Shown here in pieces: positions 9,061 through 17,481 of a DNA stretch of 64,000 nt. The DNA comes from Clavibacter californiensis (GTDB lineage: Bacteria > Actinomycetota > Actinomycetes > Actinomycetales > Microbacteriaceae): NCBI RefSeq assembly GCF_021952865.1, contig NZ_CP040793.1:1-64000 (forward strand), read 5' to 3'. Position 1 is the stretch's first letter; the number at the start of each line of letters is the position of its first letter. The position numbers and the translations under genes are program-made. The notes beneath the pieces were generated by a model. It was not told where the DNA came from. It was given only the letters and a program-made list of their open reading frames with translations, and did no database searches.

Positions 9061-10079
9061 AAGTTCTGTAGATCAACGAGACGACGCTGGTCAGAAGACG
9101 AGACGGCACCCATGGCCATGGCCAGGCTGTAGATATTGTCCTGGCACGCTCCCATCGGTGTTCGCCCGGTGTCCATGTATTGTACGAACTCCCCCAAGGC
9201 AGCGGCTACTTGCTCTTCTTTGGCGTCTATAATTACCGTCGACGTGTCGAATATCTGGCCGTCGAGTTCGCAAGAAAACGCAGTTTCCCCATCCCAGGTT
9301 GCCGAGCCTCTCGGACCAGAGGCACGCCACTCAGCATTCCACGAAGTAAGCAGACCATCGTTACACCACGACCCGTCGTAGTTGAACTTAGCCCCGTTTA
9401 CCATTGTGAACGCCGCGAGAGCGGACGCATTGTTCTTGAACCAGCTCCATGAAGGGTTGGATGCAACGCAGAATACCTCTGCAGGGTCCGTATCCAGAAT
9501 AAACCGGGCAACGTCGAAGTGGTGGATGGCCATGTCGACCAAAAGTGGATGATCCATCTGCTCTTGATAACTATTGAACCTTGGGGATCGGCGGAACACG
9601 CACGACAGCGCTTCCACCGTACCAAGATGCTCTAGAACTGTCTTGAACTTTCGCAGGTTGCGGTCGTAGCGGCGATTTTGGCTTGTCATCACCATCAGAC
9701 CACTGAGATTTGCTTCCCTTACTATCCGCCTTGCACCTTCCATGGTCGTTGCTAGTGGCTTTTCTGTTATGACAGGAAGCTGGGCAACCAGTGCAGACAG
9801 CGTCGTGTCTACATGCGCGTTTGGGCTGGTCGTATTTATGCAAAAATCGTAGTGATCTCGTTCTAATAGAGCCGTCACGCTTTCCGCGACATTTTTCTTA
9901 GACACGTTATGCGTCGCCGCAAATCGCGCTGCGGCGTGCAGATCGATATCGACTACTCCGGTCAAGGTTGTTCGGGGATTTGCTGCAATCTCATCAGCCC
10001 ACCTTGACCCCCGGGGACCGGCCCCTAGAACTGCCACTTTAAAATCTCGTTGCGACCCTTGCGCCTGAGCCTTGTTCAT
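9057..10079 (-). CDS. Gfo/Idh/MocA-family sugar oxidoreductase
   Basis: 340 residues from the ATG at 10079; an upstream in-frame start at 10151 would add 24 residues without family similarity. The N-terminus has the Rossmann motif AVLGAGPRGSRWADEI, and the EKP motif appears in VITEKPLATT near residue 105. The family oxidises or reduces sugar and inositol hydroxyls with NAD(P) and is frequent in aminocyclitol and deoxysugar pathways. It is the first gene of the minus-strand operon. The intergenic region ahead of it (10.08-10.32 kb) shows no SigF-type promoter on this strand. Confidence 0.85.
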   Translation of the reverse strand: MNKAQAQGSQRDFKVAVLGAGPRGSRWADEIAANPRTTLTGVVDIDLHAAARFAATHNVSKKNVAESVTALLERDHYDFCINTTSPNAHVDTTLSALVAQLPVITEKPLATTMEGARRIVREANLSGLMVMTSQNRRYDRNLRKFKTVLEHLGTVEALSCVFRRSPRFNSYQEQMDHPLLVDMAIHHFDVARFILDTDPAEVFCVASNPSWSWFKNNASALAAFTMVNGAKFNYDGSWCNDGLLTSWNAEWRASGPRGSATWDGETAFSCELDGQIFDTSTVIIDAKEEQVAAALGEFVQYMDTGRTPMGACQDNIYSLAMAMGAVSSSDQRRLVDLQNL

Positions 10080-10321
10080 TGTTACAACCCGTCGTATCGG
10101 TGTTGCCCATGTAATCCAAGGTACATTTAGTCCCCGTCGTCTGTCTATCACCTGCGCCCATCACACCGCAAGCGCTTGTAATACAGGGTGTAGCTGGGCT
10201 AGGTTGACCGCCGACGGGGGAGTGGGGCCCGATCTAGCATTTCGCAGGAGCTTGACGTCTGTGTCTTCCTACTAGCAGACGTAGGGCCTGAAGTGTCCAA
10301 ATTGGGGCGCGAAGGCTTGAT

Positions 10322-10347
10322 GTTTGGGGCGCTCTCTATCTGGGTAT
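10322..10347 (+). promoter_or_regulatory. SigB/SigF-type promoter of the sigma-factor gene
   Basis: GTTT at 10322-10325, a 16-base spacer, then GGGTAT at 10342-10347. This matches the actinobacterial SigF/SigB promoter consensus (GTTT, 14-17 bases, GGGTA-T). It lies 35 bases before the GTG of a gene encoding a sigma factor of that same family, so autoregulation is likely. Confidence 0.7.
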
Positions 10348-10382
10348 GGAGGGCGTGGATCGCACCACTGTGAGGGGACATC

Positions 10383-11198
10383 GTGTCTGATCTTGCGGGG
10401 CCATCAACGTGTGCCACTCGCACGACACGCTGGGCCCAGCGCAACGCGACCGGAGTGCTGTTTGCCGACGCTGAGGCGGCAGGCTCCACTCCTCGTGGCC
10501 TAGCGCTCAAAGAGCGGCTGCACCACAAGATTGTGGTTGATCATCTTCCGTTGGCATATGCGATCGCACGCCACTACTGGGTTCCTGCTTATGATCTAGC
10601 CGACCTTCGCCAAGTCGCCGCCGTAGGACTCGTGAAGGCCGTCAAGCGGTTCGATTTGGGCAGATACACTCCGTTTGTAGGATTTGCTTACCCCTACATA
10701 TCCGGCGAGGTTCGTCGTCACTTACGCGACAACGAATGGGTAGTCCGGCCTCCACGGTCGGTTCAAGAGCATCGACAGTTAGTATTCGCTGTTGAGTCAC
10801 AGCACACTCAACCAACGGGTCGCTCGTTGCAAGTTAGGGACCTCGCGCGACTGACTGGATTGTCGCCGATGGCTGTCTCAGAGGCGATTGCGCTGCAGAC
10901 TCATTTGCGGCCTGACTCTCTAGACTCGATCGTGCAGGGGACGGCGGATAGAACCTTGGCAGACGAGATCGGACGCAAAGAGGTGGGTTATGATTCCGTC
11001 GATCTATCTTCGACTCTTCGACCTGCCATCGACGCGTTAAGCCACAGAGAGAAGCAGATAATTTATCTTCGTTTTTTCGAGGAAAGAAGTCAGGCCTATA
11101 TTGGCAGTGTACTCGGCGTGTCCCAAGTCCATGCGTCACGATTGCTGAAGGCGACGCTAGGCAAACTCGCGAATGCGCTTGAAGGCTCTTTCCCGTAG
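10383..11198 (+). CDS. SigB/SigF-type alternative sigma factor
   Basis: 271 residues from a GTG with a GAGGGGA ribosome site. Region 2 is seen at about residues 45-120 (YDLADLRQVAAVGLVKAVKRFD and the YISGEVRRHLRDN block). Region 3 follows (VRDLARLTGLSPMAVSEAI), and region 4 lies at about 219-258 (SHREKQIIYLRF plus the HTH around VLGVSQVHASRLL). It directs RNA polymerase to stress or developmental promoters. No anti-sigma gene is beside it. Its position next to, and divergent from, the sugar operon suggests it may control that island, but I found no matching promoter in front of the operon. Alternatively it is a passenger. Confidence 0.85.
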   Translation: MSDLAGPSTCATRTTRWAQRNATGVLFADAEAAGSTPRGLALKERLHHKIVVDHLPLAYAIARHYWVPAYDLADLRQVAAVGLVKAVKRFDLGRYTPFVGFAYPYISGEVRRHLRDNEWVVRPPRSVQEHRQLVFAVESQHTQPTGRSLQVRDLARLTGLSPMAVSEAIALQTHLRPDSLDSIVQGTADRTLADEIGRKEVGYDSVDLSSTLRPAIDALSHREKQIIYLRFFEERSQAYIGSVLGVSQVHASRLLKATLGKLANALEGSFP

Positions 11199-11210
11199 TG
11201 AGGTTTACGT

Positions 11211-11407
11211 GTGTCCATCAAGCAGAAACCCGGTTAGTGCCCGGAGTGGTTCAAACCCGCGGAGTGTGGGGCTGGGTTCCGCGTTGCCTGGTAAGGCCAC
11301 CTCCAGGGGCGAAGCATCATAGGATGCAACGGCTGACGCAGTGCGTCTAGTGAGGCCAGCACTGCGACCACCACGCCCGCATAATCGTCGACGAGATCGG
11401 AGCCCCC
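11211..11407 (+). pseudogene. Decayed DUF4913 gene remnant
   Basis: Translation gives VSIKQKPG-stop-CPEWFKP, matching VPVKQNPAWCPEWWKHP of the intact gene at 1.9-2.4 kb. About 130 bases later another frame gives RLTQCV-stop-stop-GQHCDHHARIIVDE, matching RLAQSAWWVQHWDHHARIIFDK. Three Trp codons have become stops, and a frame shift separates the blocks. It lies between the sigma factor and the convergent relaxase. Confidence 0.75.
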
Positions 11408-11443
11408 GGGGGCCCGCAACACGGTGGGAAGTCTCGTCGAGGA

Positions 11444-11461
11444 CGGGGGCGGCCCCCTTTT
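11444..11461 (+). terminator. Possible short GC hairpin with T run
   Basis: CGGGGGCGGCCCCC followed by TTTT. The stem is strong but the loop is only about 3 bases. It could end transcription from the sigma-factor gene towards the convergent relaxase gene. Confidence 0.3.
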
Positions 11462-11559
11462 GTGCCGCAGGTACCGTGAATCCTCCTACTCGTCATACGA
11501 TGCGGGCGTGGAGAAGTGCAGGCACGTCTGCGAGGCGCCTGGTGTTCTCCGGGCCTAGG

Positions 11560-14500
11560 TCAGCGCTCCACGCCGTCGTCACCGCGCGAGATCTCTGGTG
11601 CTGCCGGCTGGTTGGTCCACGAGGTCTTGGAGCTGCTGTCGGTGGACCGCTCGTCGGGGTCGATGCCTGCAGCACTTAACATCTCGCGCTCCTCTAGTTC
11701 ACGGCTCGTGTACACAGCGTCCTCGATTTGCGCGCTACGGTCGATCGTTTCCGCCTCCGCTTTGTCTCGTCCGTAGGACGAGAGAGCCGTCGCGCCGTCC
11801 AAGATTGGGAAGCCTTCTACAGCGGCGTCGCCCTCGCGCTCCTGCTCGAGCTGAGTGCGGCGGTAGGTGGCGGTGAACGTGTCGGCGCGCTCCTGCTCCC
11901 GTGCAGCGGTCTGCTCGGCCTTCTCCTGGTCACGGCCGGCCTGGCGATGCGCCTCGCGGACGGCTTGCTCACGCTCACGCGGGGCCCTGCGCTGCGTCTC
12001 CTGCTGATCGCGGCGCGGCTCGTCTGCGGCACGCTGGATCTGCCGGGTGACCTCCGAGGTGATGGTCTGCCCGACGCGGCCCGCGTTCCGGCCGACGTGC
12101 TCGAGGGCCTCGTCGATGGGATCGCTCATGGTGGTTCCTTCCTGTCCGGTGGCGGGGGAAGCCGTGGCTACGGGGGCGGTCTCAGGGCTTGTCGCATTCG
12201 CGGGTGCTGTCTCGACGGTGGATGCCTGTGGAGTGGGCGCCGAGGCGAGCTCTGAGGCCACGGCCGTAGTCGTGGCCACGACAGCTGGAGCCTGCTGCGC
12301 GGCTACGGCCGCGATCGCCGGCACGGCGACGGGACGGCCGAGGGTGGCGCGGACGGTGTCGGCGCGGGTCGCGAAGTGCGCCGCGTACCGCTGGCGGGTG
12401 TCCAGGGCGATCGGTTCGGCGGTGAGGAGCAGGGACGCCTTGTGCATGGCCGTGAGGCGCTTCTGCAGCCGGTCGGCGATCTCGTTCCCGTGCAGCGCTG
12501 CGGGGATGGCCATCAGCTCTGCGGGGTCGACGCGGTACTTGGCGCGGAGGACGTCGACCTCCGCGGCGAGCTGGTGCCAGGCGATCATCCTCTTGGGCTG
12601 CGAGGGGACGGCGCCGAGCGCGTCGGTCCAGGCAGGGCGCTCGACGGCGAGTGTCGCGCCTCGCTCCTTGAGGCGGACGTCGATGTAGTGGTGGCGCTCC
12701 CGCAGGTGCTCGCGCCAGTCCTCCGGCACCAGGTCGTTGTCCTGCAGGCGGGCGTCCGCGATCCACGCGGCAACGCCGTCGACTTCGGGCAGGTCCATCA
12801 CGGAGCGCCTCGGGGCGTCGATCTTCTCGAGGGCGCGTTCGATGCGCCAGGACAGCACCGCCGGCACATCGTCGGCCGTGCCGAGCTCGCGCTGCTCGTA
12901 CGCGACGCGGAGGGTGTCGACGGGGCTGAACCCGTAGTCCTCGGCGTGCCGGAGCGCGGCCGCGACGGCGCCCCAGCTCTCCTGCGACTGCAGGGTGGTG
13001 GCGAGGCTGGTCCCGAGGGCGACCTCCGCGATCCGGCCGTAACGGATCTCGCCGGCGCGCTCGGCGACGTCGGCATGCTGGTCGATGAGGGTGACCAGGT
13101 CATCGACGCGGTCCTGCTCCGCGCGGATGGTCTCGTGCGCGGAGAGCATCGCGTCGGAGCGGGTGGCGATCTGCTCGAGCGCGTCGCCGACGGCGGCGCC
13201 GTCCGCGACCTCGAGGTAGAGGCGGTTGGACTGCTTGCCGCGGGTGAGTCCGGTGTAGGCGGTCTCGCGGGTCATGCTCTCATCGCCCAGGATGTGGCTG
13301 GTGTCGGCGGTGAGGCCCTGGGACCGGCTGATGGTGCGGGCGTAGCCGAGCTCGACGTGTTCGCGCACATAGCCGGCGGGGAGCGTGACGGGCGCGGCGT
13401 GGTCGCGGTGGACGACGTCGAGGGATCCGTCGGCGCCGATGCGGGTGACCTGCCAGAGGTCGCCGTTCTTGACCCGGTCGCGGCCGTTCTGGATCCGCAG
13501 CAGCGACTCGTTGCGGCGGGTGGCGACGAAGTCGCCGACGTGCGCGGAGAGGTCGTCGCGGAGCTTCACCGCGCGGGTGCCGATGATGGTGCCGGCGGCG
13601 ATGCGGTGGGCCTGCGCGCGGGCGTTGAGCTCGGTGACGGTGGCGCCGGTGGGAGCGAGCATGAGCGAGCGGAGACCGGCGTCGGTGTCGGTCTGCCAGC
13701 CGGCGAATACAGCGTCGGTCATCCGGTCGACGTCGCCCCCGACGACCCGATCGTTCGCCTGGTACCAGGCGAACGGGTCGCCGGGGCGCAGCGGGTCGCG
13801 CAGGTGCAGGGACGCCTCTGCCTCGTCGGCGTCCTGGAAGCGGTGGACGTGCTCGAGGCGCACGGACCCGACCTCGCGGTCGATCAGGCGCAGCGCGCCG
13901 CCGGCCTCGACGGCGGAGAGCTGGCGGTCGTCGCCGATGAGGCGCACGTGCGCGCCGTACTCGCGGGCGATGGTGTGCAGGGCGGCGAGGCGCTGGGTGC
14001 CGGCCATGCCGGCCTCGTCGACGACCAGGACGTCCCCGGCCCGGATCTCGTACTTCTCGGGTAGTTCCGCCTGCGCGTGGGCGGTCAGGAACCCGTGGAT
14101 GGTGGTCGCCTCGATGCCGACCGCTTCGGCGATCACGGACGCGGCAGGGGCGGAAGGGGCGAGGCCGATCATGCGGCGGCCACCTTCCTCGAGCGCGGTC
14201 GCGGCCAGGCGCAGCGCGGTCGTCTTGCCGGCGCCGGCGGGCCCGATGCCGACCACGAGCTCACGGTCCGACGTCGCAAACTCGCGCGCGAGATCCCGTT
14301 GGCCGGCGTCGAGCGGTCCGGTGTGCTGGGCGGCCGTGCGCTCGAACGTGTCCCGGCTGATGGGGGAGACGGTGCGGGTCCGGGCGGCGTCGAGGAGCTG
14401 GTCTTCGGCGTCGAGGATCCGCGTCGACGTGAACAGGGTCTTGCCCTTGTGGTCGTAGATGCTCGACCCGTCCGACCGCGTGAGCGGCGTGAACGCGCCG

Positions 14501-15987
14501 TGCGGGGACGGGGGAGTGAGGGTCACCGATCCGCCCAGGGCGGCGCGGGTGACCTTCTGCACGAGGGGTTCCGCGACGCTCTGGTCGGGGATCAGGGCGG
14601 CGAGGTGCCGGCGTGCTTCGGCTTCGATGACGTGCGCACCCCACACCGCGTGATGCTCTTCCACCGTGCGGAGCACCTGCGCGGTGACCTCGTCGACGTC
14701 GACGCTCGCGGCCTCCTTGTTCGTGGGCGCGAGGTCGCGCGCGGCGTCGAGGAGGCCGGCGGCGCGGTCGGCGCCGACGCGGGCGACGGCGGCCTCGTGG
14801 ATGGCCTGCGGGGAACGGACGTGATCCTTCTGCGGCCGCGTCTCCAACGTCGCCTGCTGCGCGATCGCGATGAGCGTCTTCGCGTCCGGTGCACGGCCAT
14901 GGTCGCGCCGGTACTCCTCCGTCAGCCGCGCGGTCGCCGTGCGGATGGCGGCGGAGCGGGAGGAGAACGTGTCGATCAGGTCCGGGTCGACGCCCGCGAT
15001 CTCCATCACCGGCCGCTTACCGGGGGAGGGAACCCGAGCGGTCGTCGTGACGCCGAGCCGGCGGCACACCTCGGACATCACGGCGGCGTTGTAGAACTCC
15101 GACGCCGGCACGTTCATCCGGTGCAGGAGCTTGGAGTCGATGGTGCGCCACTTCCCGTCGACGCCCTTGACCTTGTTCGCGACCACGACGTGGTCATGCA
15201 GCTGCGGGTCCCCGTTCCGGGAGTCGTAGTGCCGGAACACGGTCGCCGCGATGCCGCCTTCCACATCAATCTGCGCGACCCCGTTGGTGCCGGAGCGGGT
15301 CGCGATGGCCTCGCGCTCGAGGTAGCTGATGGTGTCGCGCACGGCCTGCTCCTGGGCGGCCTCGATGGCATTCCGGGTCTCGGTGTCGCCGAGTGCCCAG
15401 AGGACGGAGACGCTCTTCGAGGGGGAGCACACGAGGTCAAATCCGGCGACCGCGGTCTGGTCGGGGCGGGTGGCCGCGGTGATGAAGTTGCCGAGCTCCT
15501 CCTTGTCGGCCGGCTCCCGTCCCTTGGCGTCGCGGAACGCCTGCGCGCCCTCGCGGGCGCGGATGAGGCGGCGTTCCTCGACGTCGGGCTCGTGGCCGTT
15601 GAGGCGCTGGAACGTGTCGTAGCCGGCTTGGATCCGTCCCTGCAGCGTGGTGGGTCCGGCGCGGTAGGCGTAGTAGGCGCGGCCGAGCTTCGCGCGCTGC
15701 TGCGCCTCCTTCGCGGACACCCCCTCGGCGAGAGCCTCGGCGATGATGCGGTCCGCGTCCGGGTGCAGCCCCTCACCGTAGAGAGCCTTCATCTGCTCCT
15801 CGGAGACCGTCCCGGACACCCCGAGGAGCGCTGCGCCGCCGCCCATCCAGCGGCCGGGAGGGTTGCCGTCGAAGGTGTAGTAGTCGCCGAGCTCACGGGC
15901 CCGATCGCGCTTCGCATCGCCCGTGGCGACCTCGCTCGTGTAGTACGCATACCCGTCCCCCGCGGAGAGGATGTGCATCGTCATCAC
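11560..15987 (-). CDS. traA: MobF/TraA relaxase-helicase
   Basis: 1,475 residues. The N-terminal TrwC-type relaxase has YAYYTSEV near residue 13 (candidate catalytic tyrosines) and the metal-binding cluster HYDSRNGDPQLHDHVVVAN near residue 255. A RecD-like helicase follows, with Walker A GPAGAGKTT near residue 580, a VVDEAGMAG Walker B and GLTADTSHI late motifs. It nicks oriT, stays bound to the 5' end and unwinds the strand for transfer through the coupling protein. The GTG at 15987 and ATGs at 15984 and 15978 are alternative starts; a GAGG lies 12 bases before the GTG. After an Ala/Pro-rich linker (about 1235-1285) there is a separate coiled-coil tail with its own ribosome site. Confidence 0.9.
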   Translation of the reverse strand: MMTMHILSAGDGYAYYTSEVATGDAKRDRARELGDYYTFDGNPPGRWMGGGAALLGVSGTVSEEQMKALYGEGLHPDADRIIAEALAEGVSAKEAQQRAKLGRAYYAYRAGPTTLQGRIQAGYDTFQRLNGHEPDVEERRLIRAREGAQAFRDAKGREPADKEELGNFITAATRPDQTAVAGFDLVCSPSKSVSVLWALGDTETRNAIEAAQEQAVRDTISYLEREAIATRSGTNGVAQIDVEGGIAATVFRHYDSRNGDPQLHDHVVVANKVKGVDGKWRTIDSKLLHRMNVPASEFYNAAVMSEVCRRLGVTTTARVPSPGKRPVMEIAGVDPDLIDTFSSRSAAIRTATARLTEEYRRDHGRAPDAKTLIAIAQQATLETRPQKDHVRSPQAIHEAAVARVGADRAAGLLDAARDLAPTNKEAASVDVDEVTAQVLRTVEEHHAVWGAHVIEAEARRHLAALIPDQSVAEPLVQKVTRAALGGSVTLTPPSPHGAFTPLTRSDGSSIYDHKGKTLFTSTRILDAEDQLLDAARTRTVSPISRDTFERTAAQHTGPLDAGQRDLAREFATSDRELVVGIGPAGAGKTTALRLAATALEEGGRRMIGLAPSAPAASVIAEAVGIEATTIHGFLTAHAQAELPEKYEIRAGDVLVVDEAGMAGTQRLAALHTIAREYGAHVRLIGDDRQLSAVEAGGALRLIDREVGSVRLEHVHRFQDADEAEASLHLRDPLRPGDPFAWYQANDRVVGGDVDRMTDAVFAGWQTDTDAGLRSLMLAPTGATVTELNARAQAHRIAAGTIIGTRAVKLRDDLSAHVGDFVATRRNESLLRIQNGRDRVKNGDLWQVTRIGADGSLDVVHRDHAAPVTLPAGYVREHVELGYARTISRSQGLTADTSHILGDESMTRETAYTGLTRGKQSNRLYLEVADGAAVGDALEQIATRSDAMLSAHETIRAEQDRVDDLVTLIDQHADVAERAGEIRYGRIAEVALGTSLATTLQSQESWGAVAAALRHAEDYGFSPVDTLRVAYEQRELGTADDVPAVLSWRIERALEKIDAPRRSVMDLPEVDGVAAWIADARLQDNDLVPEDWREHLRERHHYIDVRLKERGATLAVERPAWTDALGAVPSQPKRMIAWHQLAAEVDVLRAKYRVDPAELMAIPAALHGNEIADRLQKRLTAMHKASLLLTAEPIALDTRQRYAAHFATRADTVRATLGRPVAVPAIAAVAAQQAPAVVATTTAVASELASAPTPQASTVETAPANATSPETAPVATASPATGQEGTTMSDPIDEALEHVGRNAGRVGQTITSEVTRQIQRAADEPRRDQQETQRRAPREREQAVREAHRQAGRDQEKAEQTAAREQERADTFTATYRRTQLEQEREGDAAVEGFPILDGATALSSYGRDKAEAETIDRSAQIEDAVYTSRELEEREMLSAAGIDPDERSTDSSSKTSWTNQPAAPEISRGDDGVER

Positions 15988-16263
15988 GCGGGGACGGTAC
16001 CTCGTTCATTGCTAATGCCTGAGGTGTGACGAATCAGGCTGTGGAGAGACGAGCGAGGGACGAGCGAGGAACGCAGCAGGATGAGGCGGTCGAGAACGTA
16101 GACGGAGCTCTGCGGAGTCGGAGTGAGCGCGATGGACGGGCGAAGACCGCCAGGCGGGCATGGAAGCGACGAGGAACGAGGAGCGACTTGCCTCGCCGGA
16201 GGGGTCGCCGACCGTCACCGCGACGGGGGGGGGCAGGGCGACGCCAGGAGCGCCGTTGGCCGC

Positions 16264-16277
16264 GCATGCATGCATGC
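16264..16277. repeat. GCATGC tandem repeat upstream of the small transfer-region gene
   Basis: Three overlapping GCATGC palindromes begin at 16264, 16268 and 16272, about 60 bases before the start of the next gene. The same overlapping array occurs in the parA promoter region at 59375-59390, suggesting a shared DNA-binding protein. Confidence 0.5.
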
Positions 16278-16338
16278 ACTCACCGCCGGTGCGGCCGTAC
16301 CACTCGACGAGCCGCGAGCGAGGAGAGAGGAACGCACG

Positions 16339-16680
16339 ATGGCCGAGGTCAAGAAGGCCGGCAGGCAGTCCGCCGCACGACGGGCGGCACGAGAACGCGC
16401 CACGGAGCGAGCAGCCGAGTTCCGTCGTCGCGAGAACGCGCTCGAGGAGCTCGCCGTCGACTACTTCGTCGCCTTAGACGCGATCAAGGATGTCGAGACC
16501 GACCTGGCGCGGCAGATCACGGATGCGCGAGCTCGAGCCGACGCGGCTGTCGTCAAGATGCGCCGTGAGGCGGCTGACATCACGAACCGCATGCTCGCCG
16601 AGGGAGTCACGAGAGGAGAGGTCGCCAAGCGGCTGGGGATCGCCGTGCGAGACGTGGCCAAGGGCTCGGTTGACGGATAG
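16339..16680 (+). CDS. Small basic coiled-coil protein divergent from the relaxase
   Basis: 113 residues from the ATG at 16339, preceded by GGAGAGAGGAA; longer in-frame starts are rejected because they run through the repeat-bearing leader. The N-terminal 30 residues are very basic, and the middle (about 30-85) is a predicted helical coiled coil. The end (EGVTRGEVAKRLGIAVRDV) looks like a helix-turn-helix. I do not recognise a named family. Being divergent from the relaxase, it could be a regulator or oriT accessory protein. Confidence 0.65.
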   Translation: MAEVKKAGRQSAARRAARERATERAAEFRRRENALEELAVDYFVALDAIKDVETDLARQITDARARADAAVVKMRREAADITNRMLAEGVTRGEVAKRLGIAVRDVAKGSVDG

Positions 16681-16773
16681 CGATGCTACGCGAGTCGCCT
16701 CTTCGGCCCCTTCACGACGTAAAACGGGCGGACCCCGCATCACTTGGCGTAGTGGGCGTTAGGTTCCGGGCGG

Positions 16774-17262
16774 TCACCAAAGTGGTGGCTGATCCGGGCC
16801 GATGCCGTTGAGGGCATCCCGGATCAGGTCAGCATCCCATCCGTGATCACGGACCGCGTCGCGCAAGGCGCGGGATCGCCCGACGCGCTCGGCGCGCGGG
16901 AGCCCGCGGTATCGCGCTACTGTCCAGCGGTTCACGTGGCGACCCTTCCTCGAGCGGTCGAGCATGTTGTCTCGGTGCGTACCTGGCGTGACGTGGGACC
17001 GCAACGGATCCGGATCGACGTGAACGCACAGCGGCACATCGCACGCGTGCAGGAGCAGCGTCGACGAGGGCAGCACCGTGCCGATCATCTCCTGATACGC
17101 GTACTGCGGCGGCCTCACGGCCCGCTGGCCGTTGCCGCTCACGGAGATCCAAAAGCGTCCGTACCCGTCATCCGAGACAGCGCCCGTCCAGAGCCAGCAG
17201 TCGTCGACGCCCGGACCCTTCACGACGTACCGCCAAAACCGCTCGTGCTCGGAGGTCTTCAT
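16774..17262 (-). CDS. HNH-type homing-endonuclease-like protein
   Basis: 162 residues from the ATG at 17262. The start CWLWTGAVSDDGYGRF is the usual opening of phage and plasmid HNH proteins. The core LLLHACDVPLCVHVDP, ending TPGTHRDNMLDRSRKGR, has the Cys and His residues and the THRDNM-x-D helix of this group. Such proteins nick or cut DNA and often spread as selfish elements. The gene stands alone, convergent with the small coiled-coil gene. Confidence 0.75.
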   Translation of the reverse strand: MKTSEHERFWRYVVKGPGVDDCWLWTGAVSDDGYGRFWISVSGNGQRAVRPPQYAYQEMIGTVLPSSTLLLHACDVPLCVHVDPDPLRSHVTPGTHRDNMLDRSRKGRHVNRWTVARYRGLPRAERVGRSRALRDAVRDHGWDADLIRDALNGIGPDQPPLW

Positions 17263-17481
17263 TCCGCCCTCTGTGGTGACTCGCGAGACGTGGACCGATG
17301 GGCCGCCTCGAGGGTCGAGCGGTCCCGCTCGGTAGGAGGCTCGTGCACCTGCACGACGTGAACAGCATCGCAAGAAGGGCAAGGCCGCGCGAAGCGCGGG
17401 CGCGGCAGCCCAACGCGAGCTGGGCAAGACCACGACGCCTACAGTCAGACCCATGAGCGTCGCCGCTACGATCGTCCAGGC

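Noticed and set aside
12376-14064. Long plus-strand open frame (562 codons) opposite the relaxase
   Set aside because: It is the antisense shadow of the GC-rich traA gene; the translation is Gly/Ala/Val/Asp-rich with no motif.
14077-16029. Second long plus-strand open frame (650 codons) opposite the relaxase
   Set aside because: Same reason: antisense of the relaxase N-terminal half, with low-complexity sequence and no ribosome site.
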